Positions 18,457 through 26,090 of a DNA stretch of 64,000 nt are shown here, piece by piece. The notes below the pieces were generated by a model. It made no database searches. It was not told the DNA's origin and was given only the letters and a program-made list of their open reading frames with translations. The translations under genes were made by a program, and so were the position numbers. Source of the stretch: Sphingomicrobium aestuariivivum (lineage in GTDB: Bacteria > Pseudomonadota > Alphaproteobacteria > Sphingomonadales > Sphingomonadaceae); the NCBI RefSeq assembly GCF_024721585.1, contig NZ_CP102629.1, forward strand, positions 930,001-994,000. Direction: 5' to 3'. Within the stretch, counting starts at the first letter, position 1. Each line of letters begins with the position of its first letter.

Positions 18457-19239
18457 ATGGATAAGGTCATTGCCGTTGCCGGCATCATCCTTGGTGCCGC
18501 GCTGATGGGCAGCGTCGCCGCCTGGCTCATGGGCCATCCGGCGGGCCAGGAAATCGGCGCCACGGGCCGCCGCAACGCGCGCCGCTACGGGCTTGCCACC
18601 TACGTCATGGTCGGCATCGTCGCCGCCGGTTCGGTGCCGCTGTTCCTGAGCCTCGTGCGCTCGGACCTCGTCGCCAACGTCTTCAACGCCAGCTGGGGCG
18701 AGATTTACGAAAATCTCGTCATCCTCTTCGGTCTTGGCCTTGTCGCGAGCTATTCGAGCCGACTGTTCGTCGAAAGCTCCTCGCGCCGCATCATGGACGA
18801 TGTCGACGGCATGCGCAGCCAGCTCAAGGAGGCGCAGGCAACCAACCGCGCGCTCGCCGAATATGTCGACGACCGCGCCGCCGAGCCGCGCGCGCAGGCC
18901 AGCGGTGCCGCCGCCAAGAAGCAGGCCGAGGCGCACAAGAAGGCCGCCAACGACCTGTCGGAAGCCCAGCAGCTGTTCGTCCAGTCGCTCGGCGCCGATG
19001 ACCAGGCGATCCTGAAAGCGCTTACCGTGCGCGACTATCGCACCGCCGCGGGCATTGCCGCCGACCTCGAGATGCCGCGTTTCAAGGTCACCGAGAAGCT
19101 CGACGACATGGTCGATGCGGGCCTTGCCAAGGCGGTCGAGAGCCCCGTCACCCACGGCCTGCGCTACAAGATCCAGCCGATCGGCTGGGGTGCGCTGGCC
19201 AGCGCCCACAAGGCCGAACCGGTCGCCAGCCTCGTCTGA
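18457..19239 (+). CDS. Three-TM protein with coiled coil and C-terminal winged helix
   Basis: 260 residues. Three N-terminal membrane helices: about 5-25 (VIAVAGIILGAALMGSVAAW), 46-68 (YVMVGIVAAGSVPLFLSLV) and 86-104 (YENLVILFGLGLVASYSS). A charged helical segment follows at about 110-175 (coiled-coil-like, Ala/Lys/Gln rich), then a domain at about 178-245 resembling a MarR-type winged helix (DDQAILKALTVRDYRTAAGIA, EKLDDMVDAGLAKAVES). The TM part resembles the three-helix module found beside prokaryotic YEATS proteins, but that is from memory and weak. A membrane-tethered transcription factor or sensor is plausible. Terminators on both sides make it monocistronic. Confidence 0.6.
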   Translation: MDKVIAVAGIILGAALMGSVAAWLMGHPAGQEIGATGRRNARRYGLATYVMVGIVAAGSVPLFLSLVRSDLVANVFNASWGEIYENLVILFGLGLVASYSSRLFVESSSRRIMDDVDGMRSQLKEAQATNRALAEYVDDRAAEPRAQASGAAAKKQAEAHKKAANDLSEAQQLFVQSLGADDQAILKALTVRDYRTAAGIAADLEMPRFKVTEKLDDMVDAGLAKAVESPVTHGLRYKIQPIGWGALASAHKAEPVASLV

Positions 19240-19261
19240 GGTTAGCGCCCACCGAACAAGG

Positions 19262-19296
19262 AAAGGGAGCCCTGCGCAAGCACGGCTCCCCTTTTT
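19262..19296. terminator. Bidirectional terminator between convergent genes
   Basis: Stem AAAGGGAGCC / GGCTCCCCTTT with a 12-nt loop; a T-run lies on the plus side and A-residues on the other. It serves the 3TM/winged-helix gene (plus) and may also end zapE (minus), whose stop is 7 nt away. Confidence 0.75.
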
Positions 19297-19302
19297 CATG
19301 AG

Positions 19303-20436
19303 CTACGCCTCGCGCCCCTCGGGCCGGTGCCCTTCCTCGAGATAGGCCGCCGAGCGCATCTCCTCGAGGCGGCTCACCGTGCGCTCGAACTCGAAGCTGC
19401 CATCGCCTGACGGATAGAGGTCCGCCGGCTCGGCCTCCGCCGCCACCAGCAGTCGCACGCCATGTTCGTAGAGCGCGTCGACCAGCGCCACGAAGCGCGC
19501 CGCCTCGTTGCGCATCTCGGGCCCCATCACCGGCACGCCGACGAGGATGACCGTGTGGAAGGCCTTGGCGAGCGCCAGATAGTCGGCCGCGCCCCGCGCC
19601 TCGCCGCACAATCGCTTGAAGCTGAACACCGCGACCCCGCCCAGCGCCTTGGGCACGTGCAATTCGCGCCCGCCGCCCACGTCGAGGTCCATCGACGGCA
19701 CATTCTCGGCCTCGGTCTCGGCATGGCCGGTGAGGTCGAAGAAGGCGTGGCTGAGCGCGCGCGTCGCCTCGGGGCCGAGCGGGCTGTGCCACAGTCGCAT
19801 GCCCTTCACCCGCCCGATGCGATAGTCGGTCGGACCGTTCAGCGGCACCACCCGCATCTGCGCCTCGATCAGCTTGATGAAGGGCAGGAAGAGTTCGCGG
19901 TTGAGCCCGTCCTTGTAAAGATCGACCGGCGGCCGGTTGGAGGTCGTCACCACCCCCACCCCGCGCTCGATCAGCGCGGTGAACAGGCGGCTCATGATCA
20001 TCGCATCGGCGCTGTTCGTGACCATCATCTCGTCGAAGGCGAGGAAGCGCGCTTCATCGGCGATATCGTCGGCGACGCGCATCAGCGCATCCTCGACGCC
20101 CTCGTCGCGTTTTCGCCGCAGCCGCTGGTGCACGTCCAGCATGAAGGGCGCGAAATGCGAGCGCTTCTTGCGCTTGATCGCGATGGTCTCGAAAGCGAGG
20201 TCCATCAGCATCGACTTGCCGCGGCCCACCCCGCCCCACATGTAGACACCGCAAGGCGCGGGCGTCTCGCGCCCGAACATGCGCGACAGGAAGCCGCGCC
20301 GCGTCCTGCCGAGATCGGCGGCGAATTTGTCGAGCGCGTCGACTGCGCGTTGCTGGTCGGCATCGGGCCGGATCTCGCCCGCCTCGATCAGCGCCGCATA
20401 GGCCTTGCCGACAGGCCCCGCCTCAGCGCTCGTCAT
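19303..20436 (-). CDS. zapE: Cell division ATPase ZapE (AFG1 family)
   Basis: AFG1-type P-loop ATPase associated with the Z-ring in proteobacteria. It has 377 residues from the ATG at 20436. Walker A is GGVGRGKS (68-75), followed by MLMDLAFETI; Walker B is FLAFDEMMV; the sensor-like block VVTTSNRPPVDLYKDGLNR and the family signature FFDLTGHAETEAENV are present. The start overlaps the end of the thioesterase gene by 14 nt; the longer frame upstream is antisense-like sequence without similarity. Whether it acts mainly in division or in membrane protein turnover, as the mitochondrial homologue does, cannot be read from sequence. Confidence 0.92.
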   Translation of the reverse strand: MTSAEAGPVGKAYAALIEAGEIRPDADQQRAVDALDKFAADLGRTRRGFLSRMFGRETPAPCGVYMWGGVGRGKSMLMDLAFETIAIKRKKRSHFAPFMLDVHQRLRRKRDEGVEDALMRVADDIADEARFLAFDEMMVTNSADAMIMSRLFTALIERGVGVVTTSNRPPVDLYKDGLNRELFLPFIKLIEAQMRVVPLNGPTDYRIGRVKGMRLWHSPLGPEATRALSHAFFDLTGHAETEAENVPSMDLDVGGGRELHVPKALGGVAVFSFKRLCGEARGAADYLALAKAFHTVILVGVPVMGPEMRNEAARFVALVDALYEHGVRLLVAAEAEPADLYPSGDGSFEFERTVSRLEEMRSAAYLEEGHRPEGREA

Positions 20437-20914
20437 CGGCCTTCTTTCGCGGATCGCGCACCCGCTTGGCGGTCCCGTTATAGCTGTAGCAGGGGCGGCC
20501 TTCCTGGGTGACGATGCCCGACATGAAGACGATCCCGCCCGGCGTCGCCCGCTCGATCCGCACGAGGCAATCGAGCGGCTTGCCCGCCCGCGCGCGGTCC
20601 ATGAAGCGCGTGTGGCAGTCGAGCGTGACATAATGCGCCCGTTCCATGCCCGCGGCGAACCCGCCCGCGAACATCGCCATGTCGATGAAGGTCATGACGC
20701 AGCCGCCATGGACCGACCCGCCGGGGTTGAGATGCCGTTCCTCGGGGAACATGCGCACCACCCCCGTGCCGGGCTCCTCGCCCTTGCGGAAGAGCATCAG
20801 CCCGACCTGCGCGGCAAAGCTGTCGGGCTGCTTCCAACCGCCCCACCAGTACCAGCCGGGATGATCGGGATGTTCGCGCACCCCGTTCTCGTCCTGCGTT
20901 TCCTTCGTCGTCAT
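20423..20914 (-). CDS. PaaI-family hotdog thioesterase
   Basis: 163 residues with a single hotdog domain. The signature is NPGGSVHGGCVMTFIDMAMF, where the HGG turn precedes the long central helix, then ERAHYVTLDCHTRFMDRARAG and PGGIVFMSGIVTQEGRP, the usual beta strands. It probably hydrolyses an acyl-CoA or aryl-CoA ester; the substrate cannot be read. It overlaps the start of zapE and lies 32 nt downstream of sdhB, so all three may be on one transcript. Confidence 0.82.
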   Translation of the reverse strand: MTTKETQDENGVREHPDHPGWYWWGGWKQPDSFAAQVGLMLFRKGEEPGTGVVRMFPEERHLNPGGSVHGGCVMTFIDMAMFAGGFAAGMERAHYVTLDCHTRFMDRARAGKPLDCLVRIERATPGGIVFMSGIVTQEGRPCYSYNGTAKRVRDPRKKADDER

Positions 20915-20946
20915 GCCGCCGCGCTAGGCCGCGCGGGACCGCAACG

Positions 20947-21726
20947 TCAAGCCGCGCGCTCGGCGATCAGCTTCTTCGTCTCCGCGATCGCCTTGGCGGG
21001 GTTGAGACCCTTGGGGCAGGCGTTGGCGCAGTTCATGATCGTGTGGCAGCGGTAGAGGCGATAGGGATCCTCGAGCTGGTCGAGGCGCTCGCCGGTCGCT
21101 TCGTCGCGGCTGTCGGCGATCCAGCGATAGGCCTGCAGGAGGATCGCCGGGCCGAGGAAGCGGTCCGAGTTCCACCAGTAGCTCGGGCACGAGGTCGAGC
21201 AGCAGGCGCACAGGATGCATTCGTAGAGACCATCGAGCTTGGCGCGGTCCTCGGGCGCCTGTTCGCGCTCGCGGCCCGACGGCTCGGGGGTTTCCGACTT
21301 CAGCCAGGGCTGGATCGAGCTGTACTGCGCATAGAAATGGGTGAAGTCGCCGACGAGATCCTTGACCACTTCCATGTGCGGCAGCGGGTGGATCGTCAGC
21401 GTGCCGTTGTAATCCTCGATCGCCGAGGTGCAGGCCAGCCCGTTCTTGCCGTCCATGTTCATGGCGCACGACCCGCAGATGCCTTCGCGGCACGAGCGGC
21501 GGAAGGTCAGCGTCGGGTCGATCTCGTTCTTGATCTTGATGATCGCGTCGAGGACCATCGGCCCGCACTTGTCGAGGTCGATCTCATAAGTGTCGTAGCG
21601 CGGGTTCTCGCCCGTTTCCGGGTCGTAGCGGTAGATCTTGACCGTCTTGGTATTGGCCCCTTCCTGCGCCGGGTGGGTGACACCCTTCTTCACACGGCTG
21701 TTCTTGGGAAGACGAAATTCCGCCAC
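20947..21726 (-). CDS. sdhB: Succinate dehydrogenase iron-sulfur subunit
   Basis: Electron-transfer subunit of complex II, passing electrons from SdhA flavin to quinone through three Fe-S clusters. It has 259 residues. The [2Fe-2S] ligands are in [21 protein letters not shown], read as CREGICGSC plus the later LAC; the [4Fe-4S] in [12 protein letters not shown]; and the [3Fe-4S] in [17 protein letters not shown]. Usually sdhB follows sdhA, but here the upstream gene is bcp, so sdhCDA must be elsewhere. It lies 85 nt after bcp on the same strand. Confidence 0.96.
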   Translation of the reverse strand: MAEFRLPKNSRVKKGVTHPAQEGANTKTVKIYRYDPETGENPRYDTYEIDLDKCGPMVLDAIIKIKNEIDPTLTFRRSCREGICGSCAMNMDGKNGLACTSAIEDYNGTLTIHPLPHMEVVKDLVGDFTHFYAQYSSIQPWLKSETPEPSGREREQAPEDRAKLDGLYECILCACCSTSCPSYWWNSDRFLGPAILLQAYRWIADSRDEATGERLDQLEDPYRLYRCHTIMNCANACPKGLNPAKAIAETKKLIAERAA

Positions 21727-21811
21727 GAGACTTGTCCTTCAACTATCGGTTGGCGCGCATATGGCAAAAGCGCGGGAGCCTAGCAAGACGGCCCTTCGCT
21801 CAGGCTTGCTC

Positions 21812-22270
21812 CTAGGCTTCCTGCGCCGCCGCCAGCACCTTGTCGACATGGCCCGCGACGCGGACGTTCTTCCACGCCTCGATGATCGTGCCATCCTCGC
21901 CGATGAGGAAGGTCGAGCGGATCATGCCCATGTAGGTGCGCCCGTAATTCTTTTTCTCGCCCCAAGTCCCGAAGGCGTCGGACACGGCGCCATCCTCGTC
22001 AGCGACGAGCGGCACGGTAAGGCCGTGCTTTTGCGTGAACCGGTCATGGCTCGCCATCGGGTCCCGCGACACGCCGATCACCTTGGTGCCCGCCTTCGCG
22101 AATTCCTCGAGCGCTTCGGAAAAGCCGATCGCTTCCTTGGTGCAGCCCGGCGTATTGTCCTTGGGATAGAAGAAGACGACCAGCTTGCCCTTCGGCTGCG
22201 CCAGCTCGATCATCTCCCCCGTCCCCGTCTTGACCGTCAGTTCGGGGGCCTTGTCACCCTTGTCCAGCAT
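21812..22270 (-). CDS. bcp: Peroxiredoxin, BCP/PrxQ type, one-Cys variant
   Basis: Thioredoxin-fold peroxidase that reduces hydrogen and organic peroxides. It has 152 residues. The peroxidatic cysteine is Cys43 in PKDNTPGCTKEAIGF. In E. coli BCP a resolving cysteine follows five residues later; here that position (48) is isoleucine, and the protein has no second cysteine, so it should act as a 1-Cys enzyme needing an external thiol. The C-terminal part (KNYGRTYMGMIRSTFLIGEDG) is typical. ATG 22270 is preferred over GTG 22273. The start overlaps the glnE end by 17 nt. Confidence 0.9.
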   Translation of the reverse strand: MLDKGDKAPELTVKTGTGEMIELAQPKGKLVVFFYPKDNTPGCTKEAIGFSEALEEFAKAGTKVIGVSRDPMASHDRFTQKHGLTVPLVADEDGAVSDAFGTWGEKKNYGRTYMGMIRSTFLIGEDGTIIEAWKNVRVAGHVDKVLAAAQEA

Positions 22271-24941
22271 CACGCACCTCTTTCCAGTAATCCGCTATCC
22301 TTTGCCGCGCCGCGTCATGCGCCGCAACCGCCGCGTCCCAATCGGCAAAGCCCAGCCGCTCCGCCACCAGCGCGCGCGTGCGCCGCGAGGGCGATGAACT
22401 GTCGGGGCTGACCAGCCGGAACAGGAGCAGCATCCGCGTCAGCAGCGCATGATCGTCGGGCAGGGTCGCCGGCGCCAGCCCTGCCTCGACCAGCAGTTGC
22501 ACCGCCCGGCCAAGCCGCGGGCTCAGCCCCTCGCGGCTGACGAGCTGGGTGACGTGCACGGCGAATTCCATATCGACCAGCCCGCCCGGCCCGAGCTTGA
22601 TGTCGAGCGGGCCCTTGGGCGGCTTATGCTTTTCGATGTCGGTGCGCATGATCGCCGCATCCTTGCGAACGCCCTGCGCGTCGCGGTCCATGCCGAAGAT
22701 GTCGCCGAGCAATTCGGCCACGCGGTCGCGTGCCGCCTCGCGACCGTAGACCGGCCGCGCCCGTGTCAGCGCCATATGCTCCCACGTCCAGGCATCGCCC
22801 CGCTGATAGGCCTCGAAGGCGTGGAAACTCACCGCCAGCGCGCCCTCGAGTCCTTGCGGGCGCAGGCGTGTATCGACTTCGTAGAGCGGCCCCGAGGCGG
22901 TCGGCACCGATAGCGCCGAGACGATCCGGCTCGCGAGGCGGTTGTAATAGTCGGCAGGCGTGAGCGGGCGCGCCCCGTCCGACTGCGCGGCCTTCGGCGC
23001 GTCATAAAGGAAGATGAGGTCGAGATCGCTCGCATGGGTCAGCGCCTCGCCGCCGAGCCGCCCGAGCCCGAGGATCGCCAGCCCCATGCCGTCGAAGCGG
23101 CCATGCACCAGCTCGAACTCGGCCCGCGTGCGGTCGGCGAGCGCATGGATCGCGCCTTCGGCCACTTCGGCATAGCCGCGCGCCACGCCTAGCGGATCGA
23201 CCTCGCCGTCGATGAGCTGCACGCCCAAGGCAAAACGCTTCTCGTTGATGATTGCCCGCGCGCGGTCGAGCGCCTGATCATAGTCGAGCGACCGCGTCGC
23301 CTCGGCGATGCGCTTGCCGAAGGCCTCCGCCGAACGTGGCGGATCGAAGGCCGACTTGTCCAAGAGCCCGTCGAGCAGCCCCGGCCGCCGCGCCAGTTGC
23401 GCCGCCAGCGCGGGCGAATAGGCCAAGAGCCGTCCGAGCAGCCGCGCCAGCTTGGGATTGGCCTCGAGCAGGCGGTAGAAATTGATCGCGCTCGGCACCC
23501 GTTCGATGATGTCGGCAAAGCGGTTGAAGGCATGCGCGGGGTCGGGCCCCGCACCGATGGCCTCGAGCATCGTCGGCAGCATCGCCTCGAAGGCCGCGCG
23601 TGCCTTGGCCGAGCGCAGCGATCTTGCCTTGCCCGCGCGCCAGCCGCCGATCAGCCGCGCCGCCGAGGCCGGATCGGCCAGCCCCATCTCGCCCAGCCGC
23701 GCCGCCAGCGCCTCGGGCTCTGATGGCAACCGCCCTCCCTCCTCGGCGACCAGCTCGTCGAAGCGGGGGCCGACCGCCTGCACATGCGGCGCCAGCGCGG
23801 CGAGCCACGCCTCCCCCGTCCCCGTCCCGTCGAGCGCCGCGACATTGTCGATCGCCGCTGCGTCCTGCGGGACCGAATGGGTCTGCTTGTCCTCGACCAT
23901 CTGCAACCGGTGCTCGGCGGTGCGCAGCGCGCGATAGGCCGCGCCCAGTTCGTTGGCATCGTCGCGGCTGAAATGCCCCGCCTTCACCAGCGCCTCGAGC
24001 GCATCGAGGGTCGCGCCCTCGCGCAAGGCCGGCTCGCGCCCGCCAAAGATCATCTGGTGCGACTGGACGAAAAATTCGATCTCGCGGATGCCACCGCGCC
24101 CGCGCTTCAGGTCGTAGCCCGGCCCGAAGGCCTGCCCGCTGGCATAATGGTCGCGCACCTGTCCCGCGATGCCGCGCACCTCGTCGATCACCCCGAAATC
24201 GACCGCGCGCCGCCACACGAAGGGCTGGATCGCCTCGAGGAAGCGCTGGCCTAGCAGCCGGTCGCCCCCTGCCACCCGTGCCCTGATGAACGCCGCCCGC
24301 TCCCACGGCAGCGCGGCGCTCTCGTAATGCGAGATGGCCGCGCCAACGGGCAGCGCGATCGGCGTCGCCTCGCTAGCGGGGCGGAGGCGCAGGTCGACCC
24401 GCTGGACATAGCCCTCCGGCGTGCGCTCCTGCATCAGCGACACGAAATTGCGCGCCATCCGCACCGCCGTCTCGCCCGCCTCGCGGCGCGGCGGCAACGG
24501 CAGCCTGTCGGGGTCGTAGAGCAGGATGAGGTCGACGTCCGAACTGTAATTCAATTCGCGGCTGCCGAGCTTGCCCAGCGCGATGGCGCAGATACCCTCG
24601 AGCGGGGCGCCCGGCACGCGCTTGTCGATCGCGGCGGCCAGCGCGCGCTCGATCGCCATGTCGGCGAAATCGGACAGGCTGCGCGTCACCGCCTCCAGCC
24701 CCCATTCGCCCGACAGGTCGGCGAGCGCGACCGCCAGCGCGAGGCCCTGCCGCCGCTGCCTGAGTTCGGCCGCGATATCTCTGCCCTCGAGCATCAGCGC
24801 GGCAGCGACCGCCGCCTCGCTACCCGTCTCGAGGAATTGTTCGACCACCGCCTCGTGCCGCGCCCCCGCGGCGCGCAGGAAGGGGGCGTGCGCGCGGGCG
24901 CGTTCCCACGCATCGTGACGGTCTTGGGCGGCTCGGCTCAT
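22254..24941 (-). CDS. glnE: Bifunctional glutamine synthetase adenylyltransferase/deadenylase
   Basis: Adds or removes AMP on glutamine synthetase in response to PII and glutamine, adjusting nitrogen assimilation. It has about 895 residues with the expected two nucleotidyltransferase halves: the deadenylase half with NYSSDVDLILLYD and the adenylyltransferase half with THASDLDLIFLYD, each followed by a GlnD_UR_UTase-type helical region (GRGGIREIEFFVQ and GPGGLVDMEFAVH). The ATG at 24941 (MSRAAQDRHDAW) is chosen as the likely start; in-frame ATG 24959 is an alternative, and the frame further upstream is not conserved-looking. bcp overlaps its 3' end. Confidence 0.94.
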   Translation of the reverse strand: MSRAAQDRHDAWERARAHAPFLRAAGARHEAVVEQFLETGSEAAVAAALMLEGRDIAAELRQRRQGLALAVALADLSGEWGLEAVTRSLSDFADMAIERALAAAIDKRVPGAPLEGICAIALGKLGSRELNYSSDVDLILLYDPDRLPLPPRREAGETAVRMARNFVSLMQERTPEGYVQRVDLRLRPASEATPIALPVGAAISHYESAALPWERAAFIRARVAGGDRLLGQRFLEAIQPFVWRRAVDFGVIDEVRGIAGQVRDHYASGQAFGPGYDLKRGRGGIREIEFFVQSHQMIFGGREPALREGATLDALEALVKAGHFSRDDANELGAAYRALRTAEHRLQMVEDKQTHSVPQDAAAIDNVAALDGTGTGEAWLAALAPHVQAVGPRFDELVAEEGGRLPSEPEALAARLGEMGLADPASAARLIGGWRAGKARSLRSAKARAAFEAMLPTMLEAIGAGPDPAHAFNRFADIIERVPSAINFYRLLEANPKLARLLGRLLAYSPALAAQLARRPGLLDGLLDKSAFDPPRSAEAFGKRIAEATRSLDYDQALDRARAIINEKRFALGVQLIDGEVDPLGVARGYAEVAEGAIHALADRTRAEFELVHGRFDGMGLAILGLGRLGGEALTHASDLDLIFLYDAPKAAQSDGARPLTPADYYNRLASRIVSALSVPTASGPLYEVDTRLRPQGLEGALAVSFHAFEAYQRGDAWTWEHMALTRARPVYGREAARDRVAELLGDIFGMDRDAQGVRKDAAIMRTDIEKHKPPKGPLDIKLGPGGLVDMEFAVHVTQLVSREGLSPRLGRAVQLLVEAGLAPATLPDDHALLTRMLLLFRLVSPDSSSPSRRTRALVAERLGFADWDAAVAAHDAARQRIADYWKEVRDAGQG

Positions 24942-24972
24942 CGCATTCCCATGCACCATGTGGCCGCCGCAT

Positions 24973-24997
24973 GAAACACCGTCGCGACTCGGGCGTT
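24973..24997 (+). promoter_or_regulatory. Candidate EcfG-type promoter of the short nepR-like gene
   Basis: GAAAC, 16 nt spacer, CGTT. The EcfG consensus in alphaproteobacteria is GGAAC with a 16-17 nt spacer and CGTT, so this has one mismatch in the -35 and none in the -10. It would start transcription near 25004, leaving a leader of about 37 nt before the GTG at 25041. Confidence 0.5.
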
Positions 24998-25040
24998 TAC
25001 CTTGATAAGCATGTTTTACCAGAAGGCATCGAGGACTGAC

Positions 25041-25196
25041 GTGACGGACGAGGCGGTCGAGGACCGCCGTTCCATTCGCGTTACGATTCCGACACCCGTC
25101 GACCCGGTAACGGCACATTTGCGCCGCGCGTTCGATGCGATCCGCAGCGAGCCGCTGCCCGAGGACATGCGCGCGCTTCTTGCCCGCCTCAACTAG
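25041..25196 (+). CDS. Short NepR-like anti-sigma factor paralogue
   Basis: Very small protein of 51 residues (61 if the ATG at 25011 is used). The GTG at 25041 is preferred because GAGGA lies 5 nt upstream; the ATG has no ribosome site. Its last 25 residues align without gaps to the C-terminal helix region of the NepR encoded at 27234: LRRAFDAIRSEPLPEDMR against LKSVYDETLREDIPDDLR, then ALLARLN against DLLGKLD. NepR binds sigma EcfG and blocks it until phosphorylated PhyR takes its place. The gene is convergent with ecfG and sits behind an EcfG-type promoter, so a feedback role is likely. It lacks the long basic N-terminal arm of NepR. Confidence 0.6.
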   Translation: MTDEAVEDRRSIRVTIPTPVDPVTAHLRRAFDAIRSEPLPEDMRALLARLN

Positions 25197-25242
25197 TCGC
25201 AGCCCTTCCCCCGCCAGTAGCCCACAGGCGCGACTGTGAACG

Positions 25243-25279
25243 AAAAAGGCCCCCGCAGTCGCTGCGGAGGCCTTTTTTT
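25243..25279. terminator. Bidirectional terminator between nepR-like gene and ecfG
   Basis: Stem AAAAAGGCC...CGCAG / CTGCGGAGGCCTTTTTTT with a 3-nt loop and a seven-T tract; A-run on the other side. It separates two convergent genes and can work in both directions. Confidence 0.88.
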
Positions 25280-25312
25280 CGGGGCCGGAAACGGACCGTC
25301 TCGGGAAACGCC

Positions 25313-25945
25313 CTAATTCTCGTTCGACAGCTCGTCGACCTGGCTCATGATATTCTGCAGCGCCGACAGTTCGGGATCGGTCTCGTGCTGCTGGCGCGGC
25401 GGCAGGTCCTCGGAGTTGAGGAGATTCTCGAGCGCCACGCGCCCGCGCGCCACGCGGCTCTTGATCGTGCCGACCGCGCAGCCGCAGATCTGCGCCGCTT
25501 CCTCATAGGCAAAGCCGCCTGCCCCGACGAGAATCAGTGCCTCGCGCTGCGGCTGTGGCAGCTGCATCAGCGCGCGCTGCATGTCGCCCAGCTCGACGTG
25601 GCGGTCCTGCGCTGCGGGCGCAGCAAGGATCTTGGCCGCGGTGACATCGTCCCACTCGCCCTTGAAGCGCGCGCGGCGCATCTGGCTGAGGAACAGGTTG
25701 CGCAGGATGATGAAGGTCCAGGCACGCATGTTGGTGCCGGCCTGGAAGCGCTTGCGCGCCGCCCATGCCTTCAGGAGTGTTTCCTGGACGAGATCGTCGG
25801 CGGTGTCGCGATTGCCCGAGAGCGAGCGACCGAAAGCGCGCAGGTGCGGGATGACCTGTGCGAGCTGGTCCTTGAACTCGTCGTCCGGCAGCGGCACCGG
25901 ATCGGGCTTCTTCTCGCCCTCTTCTGCCTTCTGCTTACTGGTCAA
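25313..25945 (-). CDS. ecfG: General stress response ECF sigma factor EcfG
   Basis: Alternative sigma factor of group ECF15 that directs RNA polymerase to GGAAC-N16/17-CGTT promoters in the alphaproteobacterial general stress response. About 210 residues. Region 2 is visible (IPHLRAFGRSLSGNRDTADDLVQETLLKAW, given in parts, and NMRAWTFIILRNLFLSQMRR) and region 4 as LPQPQREALILVGAGGFAYEEAAQICGCAVGTIKSRVARGR in blocks. No ATG lies near the domain start; the TTG at 25945 follows CGAGGGGGA by 7 nt and is taken as the start, while the frame continues open to an ATG at 26032. phyR is just upstream, with paired hairpins in the gap. The pairing with PhyR and NepR fixes its identity. Confidence 0.92.
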   Translation of the reverse strand: MTSKQKAEEGEKKPDPVPLPDDEFKDQLAQVIPHLRAFGRSLSGNRDTADDLVQETLLKAWAARKRFQAGTNMRAWTFIILRNLFLSQMRRARFKGEWDDVTAAKILAAPAAQDRHVELGDMQRALMQLPQPQREALILVGAGGFAYEEAAQICGCAVGTIKSRVARGRVALENLLNSEDLPPRQQHETDPELSALQNIMSQVDELSNEN

Positions 25946-26009
25946 CGAACGTCCCCCTCGTGACGCATCGGCCCGGACCGTGCGCCCGGTGCCTTGAATA
26001 TATAAGGTA

Positions 26010-26064
26010 GGGGCGATGCGCCCCCGAAACAACCGTCCGCGAACGCTTTGACGGTCGCGGACGG
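26010..26064 (-). promoter_or_regulatory. Tandem hairpins between phyR and ecfG
   Basis: Two inverted repeats: 26033-26064, perfect 10 bp (CCGTCCGCGA / TCGCGGACGG, 12-nt loop), and 26010-26024, perfect 6 bp (GGGGCG / CGCCCC, 3-nt loop). On the minus strand they lie after the phyR stop and before ecfG. No strong U-run follows the first, so partial termination or RNA processing between phyR and ecfG is a better guess than full termination. Confidence 0.5.
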
Positions 26065-26090
26065 TCGATATTGGCTAAAAATGCGTCGGA

